A DNA stretch of 64,000 nucleotides from assembly GCA_013398955.1 (NCBI GenBank), contig VWPU01013468.1, positions 1 through 64,000 of the forward strand. Direction: 5' to 3'. The DNA is from Callaeas wilsoni (Eukaryota; Chordata; Aves; Passeriformes; Callaeidae). A program made the translations under genes and the position numbers. The notes below the pieces were generated by a model that saw only the letters and a program-made list of their open reading frames with translations, had not been told where the DNA came from and ran no database searches. Within the stretch, counting starts at the first letter, position 1; every line of letters starts with the position of its first letter. Below, piece by piece: positions 1 through 8,329 of the stretch.

Positions 1-1339
1 CCCGCCCGCGGCTCCGCGGGCCCCTCCCCGCCCCGCTCGCTCAGGCTCAGCGCCAGGTCCCGCCACAGCGCGTCCAGCCGGGCGCGCAGGTCCTCCAGGG
101 GCGGCGGCGGCGCGTCCAGCGGCTCCTCGGGCGGGTCCGGGCGGGCGCTGAGCTTGAGCCGCATCTCCTCCGTCTCCTGGTCCAGCGCCCGGGTGAAGGC
201 CTGGATCTGGGCGTACGTGTCCTGCCGGAACTCCTCCACGCGCCGCTGCACCTCCCGCGCCAGCGCCTCCCGGTAGCGGCCCTGGGGCGCCGCGGGCTCC
301 CCGAGGCTGCCGGGGTACAGGCTCAGCTTCGCCTTCAGCTGCTCCAGGTTCTTCTGTATCTGCTGGTGTAGGTCCCGCGCGTTGCGGGTCAGCTTGGCGG
401 ACAGCTCCTGGATGTGCTGGTTGAGCTGCTCGGGGCTGGTGCGGGCGTGCGGGGCCACGCTGCGGTGCAGCTCCTCCACGTTGCGGTGGACCTCGGTCAG
501 CAGCCGCTCCGTGTACGGGTGGAAGATGTCCTTCACCTGGTCCGTGTGGAAGGCGATCTTGTCGGTGTAGTGAGCCATGAAGCGCTGGAGCTCGTCGGCG
601 CCGTCCAGGAGCTGCGCCGTCACCTCCCGGCTCGGCATCAGGTGCCGCCGGAGCTCCCGGGCCCGCAGGGACACCTGGTCCAGGAGCTCCTCCGTGAACG
701 GCTGCAGCTGCTGCCGGAGGTCGTCCAGGCGCTTCCCGACCTGCTGGTGCACCTCGTCCACGTACGGGGACAGCTTCACCCTGAGGCTCTCCAGCTCCCT
801 GCGGATGACCTTGCGCAGGCTGTCCGAGTCCTGGTAGAGCCGGGGCTGGAGGCCCCTGTTGAGGGGCGACAGCTTCTCCAGGAAGTCCCCCATGTAGCTG
901 ACCCCATCCTGAATGCTTTCCTTCAGGTTCCTGCACGAGACAGTCACCAACACCGCCGAGTGACCACGACACCCCTCTGTGCCCCACACGCTCCCAATAA
1001 AAGCTGCCACAGCACCCACCAGGGCCCTTCCCGCGTGTCCCCAGGGAGGGAAGGCAGGGCCCCGGCTGTGTGGCGGGGCCTGGGCGCCCCGGGGCGCTGT
1101 ACTCACGCCATGTCCCTGCCCAGCTTGCTCTGGCCGTGCTCCAGGCTGTCCTTGTCGCCCGTCAGCTGGCTCAGGTACTCCCAGAAGCCGCTCTGCGCCG
1201 GCTTGGCCGAGGACGCTGCGGGCGGGACGAGGGGTTGAGGTGCTGCCCACCCCGCCCTGCTGCCCCCGGAGCCCCCGGGCCCGCACCCACCTGGGCAGGC
1301 GGCCAGGAGGGAGAGGAGCAGCGCGGCCTTGAGCAGCAT
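1..1339 (-). CDS. APOA5: Apolipoprotein A-V, 3' end cut by the window edge
   Basis: This is a secreted liver apolipoprotein that in other vertebrates promotes lipoprotein-lipase action on triglyceride-rich particles. There are three coding exons: 1291-1339, 1107-1215 and 930 down to 1. All junctions are GT-AG and the reading frame is continuous. The start MLLKAALLLSLLAACP is a signal peptide. It is followed by GFWEYLSQLTGDKDSLEH, which matches the N-terminal GFWDYFSQ...GDK block diagnostic of APOA5. Exon 3 encodes amphipathic helices. It includes ELHRSVAPHA and FRQDTYAQIQAFTRALDQET, both close to human APOA5. About 362 codons are present without a stop. The mammalian protein is about 366 aa, so only a short C-terminal tail is missing. 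The identity is secure; the exact C-terminus cannot be seen. Confidence 0.96.
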
Positions 1340-1598
1340 GGTCCGGCTGCGGAAGAGAACCGAGAGGAGCCGTCGGCTGCTCCGAGCGCTCGCGGGGTGG
1401 AGGTGCCTCTGCTGCACGCCCCTTCGCTGCTCCCTGCGAGGACCTCGCTCCTGGGGTCCCCTTTGACACCCTGAGCTCCCCTAAAAACACCTGGGGTTCC
1501 CCATGACACCTACGGGTCCCCAAAACACCTCGGGTCACCCGCAGCCCTGCTGCTGCTGTGCACCTGGGATCGCAGCCAAAACTTAAAGCCGCCCTCAC

Positions 1599-1626
1599 CT
1601 GGCTCTGGTCGCCTCCCGTGTCCCTC
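1599..1626 (-). other. APOA5: APOA5 non-coding exon 1 (predicted)
   Basis: A donor (AG/GTGAGG, exon edge 1599) lies about 25-30 bases downstream of a TATA box. An acceptor (CCGCAG, exon edge 1346) lies just upstream of the ATG. The predicted 5' UTR intron is therefore 1347-1598. The TSS is inferred from TATA spacing only. Confidence 0.6.
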
Positions 1627-1651
1627 CCGCCCGAAGCCGGCCGGTGGCCGC

Positions 1652-1662
1652 CCTTATATAGG
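1652..1662 (-). promoter_or_regulatory. APOA5: APOA5 TATA box
   Basis: On the minus strand the sequence reads CCTATATAAGG, about 30 bases upstream of the predicted first exon. Further upstream lie a FOXA consensus (TGTTTAC on the minus strand, 1734-1740) and a GATA core (CGATAAGG, 1687-1694). Both fit a liver promoter. Their function is inferred. Confidence 0.7.
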
Positions 1663-2764
1663 CCCGGGGGGAGGCCGAGGAGCGGGCGATAAGGCGGCTT
1701 TGGTACGGGAAGGCTTTTTGGACCTCACTCCGTGTAAACACAACGTGGAGGTCCGGGCACGTTCCGGGGAGGTGACCTGGGGGCCGGCCACCTGACTGCC
1801 CGCTGCCCCCCGGGCTCGGGGGCCGGGGCCGGGCCTGCCCCGCAGCCGACCTCTGCATCCCGGAGGGAATGCTGGATGGGGCTGCCGGGGTGGTGCGACG
1901 CGGCGGGATGGGGATGGGGACAGCGGCTGCAGCTCCTGTCGGGACGAAAAGGGAGCCTGGAGCCCCGGGAGGGTGAGCCCGGCTCCGGCCGTGCCGGGGA
2001 AGGCTGGGATGAGCGGGTAGGGAGCACACCTTCCCCTTCCGCGGCTGCCCGCTGCCGCCGGCCGCCCAGCCCGCCGTGCTTGTGTCCTTCCTTTGCACGT
2101 TGGTTTTTACCAGGAATGAACCCGGGTACCCTGGGGTGGGGGGCGAAGTCCGGCGCTCCCGGGGTGAAACGCCGAGCAGTCGCCAGCGCTGCTCCGGCAC
2201 CAAAGTCCGCGCGGCTCCCTCGCCTGGGCCGACACGTGAGGTCGCTCCAGGCAGCGCTGGCCGTGCTTCACCTCGTCCGTCCCGTCCCGTCCCAGCCCGT
2301 GCCAGCCCGGGCTCCTGCCAGCAGAGCGCCTCAGTCCCCTTCCCTCTCCCTGGTCCGCGGAGCTCCCTTCCTGTCCCAGCCCCACGGGGCTGTGGGCACG
2401 AGGTGTCTGTCGCCCACCCACAGATGCCCGTCCCTCGTGGCAGCTGCTGCCCCACCGCAGCGGGGATGTTTGGCCGCATCCCGGAGCTCTGCCCCCTCGC
2501 AGCCACCTGGGTGCCCCCGGCTGTGATGAGGTGACGGCGAGGCCCCGGTCCTGTGCTGGCCCATGGGCTCACCTGGCTGCCACCATCTCCAGCCACCAGA
2601 GAGACCTCCCACCCACCTGACCCCACCTCTGCTCCCTCTCTCTGGTGCCCCAGAACCCAAAATCGGGGTGATGCTCCCCTCTCAGAGCAGCTGAGGGTGC
2701 CCTAGGTATCCCATCCCGGGGCAGGACAGCGGGATGCTGTGGGAAGGAGGAACACAGACCAGCA
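1663..2764. other. APOA5-APOA4 intergenic interval
   Basis: This GC- and CpG-rich sequence lies between the APOA5 promoter and the APOA4 polyadenylation site. Several open frames cross it on both strands. They overlap one another, are arginine/proline/glycine-rich and resemble no family I know, so I treat them as chance products of high GC. I see no repeat or RNA gene. Confidence 0.6.
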
Positions 2765-2781
2765 CGTGCATCACAAGGAGA

Positions 2782-2787
2782 TTTATT
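2782..2787 (-). promoter_or_regulatory. APOA4: APOA4 polyadenylation signal
   Basis: AATAAA on the minus strand lies about 60 bases past the APOA4 stop codon. The transcript end is expected near 2765. Confidence 0.85.
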
Positions 2788-2847
2788 TCTGCCACTGGAA
2801 GTGGCCAGGAGTGCTTGGAGTGCGTGTGGATGGCCGGCCGGGGCAGC

Positions 2848-4178
2848 TTAATTCTGTGGGGGTGGGACGGTGCTGAGGAAAGCAGCCACCTTCTCCCGCA
2901 CCTCCTTCTCCAGCAGCTGCAGGTGATCCTCCACGCCGGCAGCGCCAGAGTCCAGCTTCCCGCGCATCTCCTCCAGCCGCTGCACCAGCTCCTTCCCGAA
3001 GGTCTCTCCGAAGGGAGCCGCCTGCTGCTGGAAGGCCTCCAGCGTCTGCCTCACGCGCTGGTCCAGCTGCTGGGCCAGGGGAGCCAGGCGCTGCCGCAGG
3101 CTCTCGGCGTCTCCGCTCGCCGCCTCCCGCAGCTCCCGTGCCAGCGGGCTCAGCTGGGCACGCAGCTCCTCGGAGCTGGCGGCCAGGCGGGTGCGCAGCT
3201 CCTCGGCCGCTCGCTCCATCTGCATGCTCAGGCTCTCCAGCTGCCGGTTGAGGCCGTCCTGCACCTCCTGGGCGTAGGGGCTGAGCCCGCGCCGCAGCTC
3301 GGCCACGCTCTGCTCCACCTGCGCCTTCAGCTCGTCCGCCATGGGCGACAGCCGCTCCTTCAGGCTCTCCACGCCGCCGTCGATCTGCTGCTGCAGCCGG
3401 TCGGCGTAGGGGCTGAGGGAGGCCTGGATGCTGCCGGCGTTGTCCTTCAGCCGCTCCCGCAGCTCGGCCGCGTAGGGCTCCAGCGCCCGCTGCAGCTCCC
3501 CGGCGCTGCGGTCCACCTGGGAGCGCAGCTCCTCGGCGTAGGGGCTCATCTTGGCCTGCAGCTGGCGGATGTTGGTGCCGATCTGCTGGTGCACCTCGTC
3601 AGCGTAGGGCGCCAGCTTGGCCTGCAGCTCCCGCAGCTCCCGCTGGATCTGCTCCTTCAGCCGCTGGGAATCCTGCGCCAGCCGCGCCTGCAGCTCCGTG
3701 GCAAAGGGCACCAGCCGCTCCTGCAGGTCCTCGGCGTAGGCGCTGACACTCTGCAGGTTGCTCTTCAACAGGGTGCTGGGGAGAGGGGACACGTCATCAT
3801 CATCATCCCCAGGCCCTGCCTGGCACCCCCCGGTCCCCCTGAGCCTCCCAGCACCCCCGAGCCCCCCGGCACGGTGGCTCAGCTCACTTGAGCTGCTTGC
3901 TGATCTCGGTCTGCTGCAGCTGGTCCACCGTGTCCTTGGCATTGCTGCCCAGCTCCGTGAAGTACTTCCAGATCACGCTGGCCACCTCGTCAGGGTTCAC
4001 ATCAGCCCGTGACCCTGCAAGGGATGCCGGGATCAGTGCTCACGCAGTCCCATTCCCCCAGGGACATCAGGCCCACTCCCCTGAGGCAGGACCACCCTGC
4101 TGGCACCAGGGACCCTCATGCCACCTCACCTGAGATTGCAAGGAGAACCAGGACAAAGGCGGCCACCTTCGGCGCCAT
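2848..4178 (-). CDS. APOA4: Apolipoprotein A-IV
   Basis: This is a secreted HDL/chylomicron apolipoprotein involved in intestinal lipid transport and LCAT activation. Coding exons are 4130-4178, 3888-4014 and 2848-3775. They total 1104 nt and encode 367 aa. The start MAPKVAAFVLVLLAISG opens a signal peptide of about 20 residues, and the mature chain begins near DVNPDEVASVIWKYF. Exon 3 encodes about a dozen 22-residue amphipathic helices, many beginning after proline (LAPYADEV, MSPYAEEL, LEPYAAEL, LSPYADRL). The block DLQERLVPFATEL matches human APOA4 closely. The chain ends FLSTVPPPQN and lacks the glutamine-rich EQQQ tail of mammalian APOA4. Intron 2 contains a short CAT microsatellite (about 3786-3802). 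Confidence 0.98.
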
Positions 4179-4307
4179 CCTGAGTGCTGGGGACTCCTGT
4201 GAGAGCACAGAGCAGAGGTGAAGGAAGGCCCAGGGACCAGCAGCCCCCCAGCTCCCTGCCAGAGGTGATGGAGGCCCTGGCTCTCCCCAGCCCTTGCAGC
4301 TACTCAC

Positions 4308-4328
4308 CTGTGCTGCCACGGCTGTGGT
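4308..4328 (-). other. APOA4: APOA4 non-coding exon 1 (predicted)
   Basis: A donor (CACAG/GTGAGT, exon edge 4308) and an acceptor (TCACAG, exon edge 4196) bound a 5' UTR intron just upstream of the ATG at 4178. The 5' edge is inferred from the TATA box about 30 bases upstream. Confidence 0.6.
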
Positions 4329-4354
4329 ACCTGCGGAGCCGGCAGCTCCCAGCG

Positions 4355-4363
4355 CTATTTATA
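4355..4363 (-). promoter_or_regulatory. APOA4: APOA4 TATA box
   Basis: TATAAATAG on the minus strand, at the expected distance from predicted exon 1. Confidence 0.75.
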
Positions 4364-4413
4364 CAGCCTGAGGGCTCCTGCAGCTTCCACGCGGGCTGTG
4401 ACACAGCCAGAGC

Positions 4414-4426
4414 TTGGACTTTAGCA
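4414..4426. promoter_or_regulatory. Candidate HNF4 site near APOA4
   Basis: TTGGACTTTAGCA resembles the HNF4 half-site TGGACTTTG with one mismatch. It lies about 85-100 bases upstream of the predicted APOA4 start site. Position and motif fit; binding is not shown. Confidence 0.35.
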
Positions 4427-4458
4427 CGGTCACAACGTGGAAGTGCCTGACGTGTGCA

Positions 4459-4500
4459 CAGCCCTGACATCACCCGCAGCCCTGACATCACCCGCAGCCC
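4459..4500. repeat. 18-bp tandem repeat, about 2.3 copies
   Basis: CAGCCCTGACATCACCCG occurs twice in tandem, followed by a partial third copy. It lies in the divergent APOA4/APOC3 spacer. Confidence 0.85.
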
Positions 4501-5380
4501 CTCCAGCCCACAGGGGTGATAGGGGCACACAGGGGATGGGGGTACCCAGCAGACACTGAGCCCCTCCTGGGGACAGGGACCCTGGGCTGAGGGGACACCT
4601 CACCGCTCTGTGGGATGCAGCAATGGCACCGTCAGTGCTGGCAGTGCAGTACCTGGGATGTGTGGTTGTGGGATAGTGGCAGTGGGACAGGACACGCGGG
4701 CCGGGGATGCTGCAGGGACCCCTCAGCTCTGCCACTGGCCGTGCTGTGCCTGGGCTGGGCAGCGGGGCACGACACGGGCTCAGGGGGATGCTTTGATGGA
4801 ACTCGGGGACACACGAGGCTGTGCACGGGCAGGATGGCAGCGTCCCTTCCCTGTCCATCGTTCCTTCCCAGGCTCCTGGAGGAAGCCCTGGCACAGGAAG
4901 AGGCCGGGACGCTGCTGGACACTGCAGCCACACGGTGCCTGGGAATGGAGCTGGGATCCGTGCGTGTCCCTGGCCGGGGGCATCGGGCTCTCGGCGCACA
5001 CCTGGGCAGGCAGGCCCCGGCTCAGCCCATCCACGCCCCGGGGGCAGCGGAGCAGCGGCGATGTGTCACAGCGGGCAAAGGGCGCGGCGGGCAGGGGCAG
5101 GGACCAGCCAGGCAGCGGCAGTGGCGAGGTCCGAAGAGCCTCGCGGTGCCCGAGGGCGTCGTGCCCGGGGACAGGGCCGCTGGATGTCACCCTTGTGCCG
5201 TGTGTGCCCGTGGTCCCAGGGCTGTCCCCTGCCGCGGGCACCGGGCTGGCTGCGCACACGCGTGTGCACAAGTATGCGCACACACACACCGACACGCGCG
5301 GCCCCAGCAGGCTCCGTTCCCGCGGGATTTCCCAACTCCTGGCGGGACGCAGCGCCCCTGCAGCCTCGCCGCGCTCTGCC
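4501..5380. other. APOA4/APOC3 divergent spacer
   Basis: APOA4 and APOC3 are transcribed away from each other across about 1.1 kb. In mammals this spacer carries the APOC3 enhancer that drives the whole cluster in liver and gut. The same role here is an inference from synteny. The visible sequence is GC-rich, with a short impure CA/CG stretch at about 5268-5301. The overlapping open frames resemble nothing known and look like noise. Confidence 0.5.
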
Positions 5381-5400
5381 CTGACCTTTGCACAAATCCC
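5381..5400 (+). promoter_or_regulatory. APOC3: C3P-like HNF4/nuclear receptor element of APOC3
   Basis: TGACCTTTGCAC begins about 70 bases upstream of the predicted start site. The human APOC3 promoter carries the HNF4-bound C3P element TGACCTTTGCCC at about -80. The match in sequence and position makes this a strong motif call. Binding itself is inferred. Confidence 0.7.
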
Positions 5401-5420
5401 CCAGGGCGGCCGTGGGGAGG

Positions 5421-5428
5421 GTATAAAG
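5421..5428 (+). promoter_or_regulatory. APOC3: APOC3 TATA box
   Basis: GTATAAAG, about 30 bases upstream of the predicted non-coding exon 1 (about 5452-5470, donor CACAG/GTGAGT at 5471). Confidence 0.8.
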
Positions 5429-5576
5429 AGGGAGCCCGGGGCTGCCCCCGCGCCACAGAGCCCGGCACAGGTGAGTGGGGACATCCCTGGTGAGGGTCGT
5501 ACTGGGAAGGGGACGGGGTCGGGACCCCCGTGGCCCCCTGCTGCCCCACATCATGCGCTCTGCTCTCTCCCCAGCC

Positions 5577-6091
5577 ATGAAGCCGTCGCTGCTGTTCCTG
5601 CTCGCCTGCACGGCCGTCCTGGCGGTGGGAGCAAGTAAGGGACAGCGGGGCTGTGCGGGAGGAGGGGGTCGGGGCTCAGGGTGCTGGGGCACACACGCGA
5701 GGGGGCACAGCCCCGGCGCCCCGTGCCCCCAGTCCCACCAGGCTCGTGCTTGCAGGGGCCGACGCACCCGAGGAGCCGAAGGCGCTGGTGCAGAAGGTGC
5801 AGGAGCTGGCCCAGAAAGCCACGGCCATGGCCAAGGACGCCTTCAGCAGGGTGCGGGAGTCGGAGGAGGCGCAGCAGGCCAGGTGCCCCCGAACCCCGCC
5901 AGCCCTGTCCATGTCCCTGTCCCCGTCCCCCGGTGCCGGCGAGGAGCCGGGCCAGGGCCCCGCGCTGACCCCCTGCCCTCCTCTCCCCGTGCAGGCAGTG
6001 GCTGTCGGACAATGCGGAGCTGGCGAAGCAGCGGCTGGTGTGGCTCAAGGAGCAGCTGGTGGAGCTCTGGAAGAAGACTCCGGCCGCGTAG
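5577..6091 (+). CDS. APOC3: Apolipoprotein C-III
   Basis: This small plasma apolipoprotein inhibits lipoprotein lipase and remnant uptake. Exons are 5575-5634 (ATG at 5577), 5756-5882 and 5995-6091. The coding length of 282 nt gives 93 aa. The signal peptide starts MKPSLLFLLACTAVLAVGA. The mature part carries AKDAFSRVRESEEAQQAR, clearly related to human AKDALSSVQESQVAQQAR. A Trp-containing amphipathic helix follows (QWLSDNAELAKQRLVWLKEQ, then ELWKK). It is about six residues shorter than the human protein and ends KKTPAA, without the human O-glycosylated PTSAVAA tail. The gene is opposite in strand to its three relatives, as in mammals. Confidence 0.96.
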
Positions 6092-6164
6092 CCTCGCCGG
6101 GGGCTGCCCGGGGGCTGGCGGGGCTGGGATCCCCCCGGCTCCCACCCGTTGTCGTGGTGCTCTC

Positions 6165-6170
6165 AATAAA
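6165..6170 (+). promoter_or_regulatory. APOC3: APOC3 polyadenylation signal
   Basis: AATAAA, about 75 bases after the APOC3 stop. The cleavage site is expected near 6185. Confidence 0.88.
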
Positions 6171-6185
6171 GCGGGGCTGAAGCAG

Positions 6186-6534
6186 ACGCTGTGGTGGCAT
6201 CACTGGGGGGCTGGCAAGGACTGTGACCCGCAGGGACAGGGAGGGCTGGGACAGACACCGGCACTGGGGTACACACGGCCATGTCGGGTGCCCAGGGTAG
6301 CAGGAGCCGGGCACTGCTTCCACAAGCTCCTGCAAATTCAGTGCTGCCATAGTCCAGAGCCCTGTGTGGGGCTGAGCCCAGCTGCCCCTCGGGCAGAGCA
6401 GGGCTCAGTACAGGGCGAGCCCAGGGCACCCCTCACCAGCTCCCTGCCCCCCCACTCCCTCTGGGTCCCCCAGCACCCCCAGCTCAGAGCACCCCTTGCC
6501 TCCTCCAGCATCCACTGCAAAGACTGAGCGAGCT
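6186..6534. other. APOC3/APOA1 convergent spacer
   Basis: About 350 bases separate the tail-to-tail polyadenylation sites of APOC3 (plus) and APOA1 (minus). I see no gene or repeat. Confidence 0.6.
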
Positions 6535-6552
6535 CCAATAACTTAAGTCAAG

Positions 6553-6558
6553 TTTATT
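6553..6558 (-). promoter_or_regulatory. APOA1: APOA1 polyadenylation signal
   Basis: AATAAA on the minus strand. It ends a 3' UTR of about 240 bases after the stop at 6781. Confidence 0.85.
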
Positions 6559-6780
6559 TGTCAAAAGGGAGGCAAAGCTGAGAGCGACGCCAGGTTGGGG
6601 AGGGAATTCTAGGGGAGGAGGGGGTCTCCGGGGAGGACACCCTAGGCCTGGGCTGGCCCGGGGCTCCTGCAGCCTGCCCCCAGAGCCCCCTGAGGAGAAG
6701 CACCCGGGGCTGGGCAGGGAGCACCCGGGGCGGCTGCGGGGCGGGGCTGGGGTCAGTCCCTGGCCGCGCCGGCCGGAGGC

Positions 6781-7912
6781 TCAGGCCACGGTCTTCTGGA
6801 GCTCCTCCAGCAAGCTGATGAAACGGGCCTTGAGGGTCTCGGTGTAGGGGGTGAGGCGCTCCTTGAAGTCCTGCACCAGGGGTGTCATCTTCTCACGCAG
6901 GTTGCTGAGGTGCTCCACCACCTTGGCCTGGTATTCAGCGGCCTGGGGGATGCCCTTCTCCCGGATCTCCTCCAGCTTCTGGCTCAGCTTCTGCCGCAGC
7001 TCGTCGCTGAAGGGGGCCACGTTCTTGCGCAGCTCCTCGACGTGCCCGCGCAGACGGTCCCGTGCCTCCTCGGCCACCGGGGTCAGCTTCTGCTGCAGCA
7101 GCTCCACCTTCTGCTTGCTGAGCTCCTTCAGCTCCTGGGCGAGGGGTGCCAGGCGCTGGCGGTACTGCTCCAGATCCTCCGTCCACTTGGCAGAGAACTG
7201 GTCCAGGAAGGGCTTGATCTTCTCCTTCACCTCCTCCAGGTCCTTGGTCAGCTCTTTGCGCAGGGACTCGGTGTCTTTCAGCCACATCTCCCGCACCTCT
7301 TTGTAGTAGGGGGCCACATCCTCTCTCAGCTTGGCGGCGGCTGCGCCCAGCGTGTCCAGGTTCTCGCCCAGCTTCAGGCTGCGGGAGAGGAGGGAGGTCA
7401 CACGGGGTGCCTGGGGCCCCCTGCCAGCCCCCCGCCACACACCTCCCACTTACTCCAGCTGTTTGCCCACGGTGGAGGCCTCGAACTGGGCAATGGCTTC
7501 CTTGCCGCTGGCCTTCACTGTCTCCAGGTACACATCGAGCATATCCTTGAGGCGATCCAGGGGTGCCTGGGGCTCATCGTGCTGCCAGAAGGAGCGGGCC
7601 TGGGTGCCTGCAGAGAGAGCCGGGTGTGCTCAGGACACACCGCCCGGGGACGGCTCCAGCTCTGCCGGGGACCTGCCCGGCTCGGGGGGGGACGAGGGAG
7701 CCCCTCGGCTGCAGCCCGACTTGCAAAGCGCTTCGGAAACCGGCGGCTTCCAGCAGCGCTCCCGTCGGGCTCAGCCGCCCCATCCCGCCCGTGCTGCTCC
7801 ATCCCGCCCGTGCTGCTCCATCCCGCGGGGATCCGCAGCCGCTGCCGCCGCAGCCGCGTCCGGACCTACCCGTCAGGCAGAGCAGGGCGAGGGTCAACAC
7901 CACGGCTCTCAT
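6781..7912 (-). CDS. APOA1: Apolipoprotein A-I
   Basis: This is the main structural protein of HDL, the acceptor of ABCA1-exported cholesterol and the LCAT activator. Exons 7870-7912, 7454-7607 and 6781-7378 total 795 nt and encode 264 aa, the length of chicken APOA1. The signal peptide is [18 protein letters not shown]. The six-residue propeptide is RSFWQH and the mature chain starts [13 protein letters not shown], as in birds. Exon 3 encodes tandem 11/22-residue amphipathic helices, many starting at proline ([44 protein letters not shown]). The chain ends [10 protein letters not shown]. The close similarity to chicken APOA1 makes the identity certain. Intron 1 contains a short 19-bp tandem repeat. 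Confidence 0.99.
7781..7825. repeat. 19-bp tandem repeat in APOA1 intron
   Basis: CATCCCGCCCGTGCTGCTC occurs twice in tandem plus a partial third copy, in the intron between the first two coding exons of APOA1. Confidence 0.9.
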
Positions 7913-8074
7913 CTTCGCGCTGGACCTGCGGGCAGAGCAAGAGAGTTGGGCGCGGGGAGCCCCGGCAAATCCAACCCCGGCGGGGGCTGAGCCCCCAGCC
8001 CGGCTCGAGGGGTCCCCGCCGGGGCGGCGGCCGAGGGCACCGCTCTGTCCCTGCGGAGCAGCCCGGGCTCTTAC

Positions 8075-8105
8075 CAGCTCTCTCTACCGCTGCTGCTCGT
8101 CCCGT
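8075..8105 (-). other. APOA1: APOA1 non-coding exon 1 (predicted)
   Basis: A donor (AGCTG/GTAAGA, exon edge 8075) and an acceptor (CCCGCAG, exon edge 7925) define a 5' UTR intron. The start is placed by TATA spacing. Confidence 0.6.
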
Positions 8106-8129
8106 CTGAGCGGCCGGGGCTCCGCCGCC

Positions 8130-8140
8130 GCTATTTATGC
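8130..8140 (-). promoter_or_regulatory. APOA1: APOA1 TATA-like box
   Basis: GCATAAATAGC on the minus strand, about 30 bases upstream of predicted exon 1. It is a variant TATA (CATAAATAG). Confidence 0.7.
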
Positions 8141-8215
8141 CGGAGGGGCAGTTCCGCGGAGATAAGCCAGCGCGGCGGCCCCGGAGCGCGCTCCCGGCGG
8201 GCGATGTGGCGCGCA

Positions 8216-8228
8216 GGGTTCAAGGATC
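8216..8228 (-). promoter_or_regulatory. APOA1: APOA1 site C-like nuclear receptor element
   Basis: The minus strand reads GATCCTTGAACCC, nearly the same as human APOA1 promoter site C (GATCCTTGAACTC). It lies about 110-125 bases upstream of the predicted start, as in human. HNF4 or RXR heterodimer binding is inferred from that match. Confidence 0.65.
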
Positions 8229-8266
8229 GCAGCACCGGCCGAGCAGCGCGGCTTGGCAGGGGCGGC

Positions 8267-8275
8267 GAGCAAACA
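8267..8275 (-). promoter_or_regulatory. APOA1: APOA1 site B-like FOXA element
   Basis: TGTTTGCTC on the minus strand, just upstream of the site C-like element. This is the arrangement of the human FOXA-bound site B. A second FOXA consensus, TGTTTAC, lies on the plus strand at 8314-8320. Confidence 0.5.
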
Positions 8276-8329
8276 GGAGCTCCCCGCGGGACGCGCCTCG
8301 CCGGCCAAGGAGCTGTTTACGCTCCCGGT

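Noticed and set aside
414..1238. 274-aa open frame on the plus strand
   Set aside because: It is the mirror of APOA5 exon 3 on the opposite strand. High GC and strong amphipathic codon bias leave the antisense frame open; the protein resembles no family.
1595..2626. 343-aa open frame on the minus strand in the APOA5 upstream region
   Set aside because: Low-complexity Arg/Gly/Pro sequence overlapping the APOA5 promoter and TATA box. No domain and no plausible splice context.
2734..3891. 385-aa open frame on the plus strand
   Set aside because: Antisense shadow of APOA4 exon 3 (leucine/glutamine-rich mirror of helical repeats).
6910..8109. 399-aa open frame on the plus strand
   Set aside because: Antisense shadow spanning APOA1 exons and introns. 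Its frame crosses the APOA1 splice sites.
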